From Bacteroidales bacterium (GTDB lineage: Bacteria; Bacteroidota; Bacteroidia; Bacteroidales; Muribaculaceae), in assembly GCA_014800245.1 (NCBI GenBank), contig JAAVGM010000033.1, positions 1 to 48,938 of the forward strand: a stretch of 48,938 nt of DNA, written 5' to 3'. The number at the start of each line of letters is the position of its first letter. Position 1 is the first letter of the stretch. Positions 48,825 to 48,938 of the stretch are shown one piece after another. The notes beneath the pieces were generated by a model. It did no database searches and was not told the DNA's origin. It worked only from the letters and a program-made list of their open reading frames with translations. A program made the translations under genes and the position numbers.

Positions 48825-48938
48825 AGCTGCGAATAATTAATGAACAGATAAAACGAAGTTATTTTTGAGCAGATTTTGCTGCGGAATGAAGGAGCATACT
48901 CCCGTATGCGACTGAATGACAAAGCAAAATATGCCAAA
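48825..48938. repeat. Structured intergenic repeat, cut by the window end
   Basis: Begins with the 16-bp word shared with 28467-28482. It then has nested inverted repeats ATTTTGCT (48873-48880) with AGCAAAAT (48923-48930) and GCATAC (48894-48899) with GTATGC (48904-48909), which together form a rod-like hairpin that continues to the end of the window. No convincing protein frame. Confidence 0.55.

Noticed and set aside
48725..48937. Minus-strand frame of 70 codons at the window end
   Set aside because: It reads through a structured repeat, is rich in Phe/Leu/Ile from AT-rich DNA and has no promoter or domain.

Overview
The window looks like chromosome from a Bacteroidales gut bacterium, most like Muribaculaceae or Bacteroides relatives (inference). 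The evidence is the Bacteroidetes-type -7 promoter box (TAnnTTTG) ahead of many genes, a tmRNA tag ending NYALAA, a BtuB-BtuG cobalamin pair, a BT_3928-type membrane protein, AguA/AguB, and the near absence of Shine-Dalgarno sites. No tRNA, rRNA, CRISPR array, insertion sequence or integrase was seen.

Layout. Positions 1-1.7 kb are a decayed accessory edge: a HipB-like antitoxin with three evenly spaced operators and the start of a downstream gene, an antitoxin fragment, a Trp-rich repeat protein and a PLD-family fragment. Positions 1.7-7.1 kb hold a minus-strand operon of a PD-(D/E)XK nuclease, a WYL regulator, a small frame-disrupted gene, RavA (MoxR AAA+) and ViaA (VWA). Positions 7.1-10.8 kb hold an RNA-repair locus: a broken rtcB copy, a broken metallophosphoesterase, small genes, an intact rtcB and prfH. 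The nuclease operon and the RNA-repair operon carry the same 19-bp motif at the same distance from their promoters, which suggests joint control. tmRNA follows at 11.0-11.4 kb.

Positions 11.5-37.2 kb are mainly housekeeping and metabolic. They include an XRE regulator, a flavodoxin-fold reductase with a TSCPD protein, a lipoprotein with a GH24 lysozyme, a RelA/SpoT homologue whose synthetase half looks inactive, an FNT channel, a cobalamin riboswitch with btuB-btuG, the agmatine-to-putrescine genes aguA-aguB, a DUF1599 protein, BT_3928-like, rlmH, nadC, yraN, a TrmH-type methyltransferase, nfo, a sugar-type MFS carrier, a K+-channel-like protein, a urea transporter and a second MFS carrier. 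Two intergenic gaps (21.9-22.2 and 29.3-29.65 kb) hold related palindromic elements of about 315 bp with imperfect terminal inverted repeats and no gene.

Positions 37.3-47.3 kb are the most unusual part. A gene-free, repeat-rich leader region contains a likely structured RNA. It is followed by nine co-oriented genes: LytTR regulator, FHA/zinc-ribbon membrane protein, Ser/Thr kinase, secreted caspase-like protease, a second and closely related Ser/Thr kinase, a coiled-coil/Ig-like membrane protein, an acidic protein starting with a TTRLI motif, a zinc-ribbon/FHA protein ending in ATRLV, and a PP2C phosphatase. Writer (kinase), reader (FHA), eraser (PP2C), candidate phospho-Thr targets and a caspase make a self-contained phospho-signalling module. 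It is the best candidate for a system not yet described. The window ends with a GH29 fucosidase and another structured intergenic repeat.
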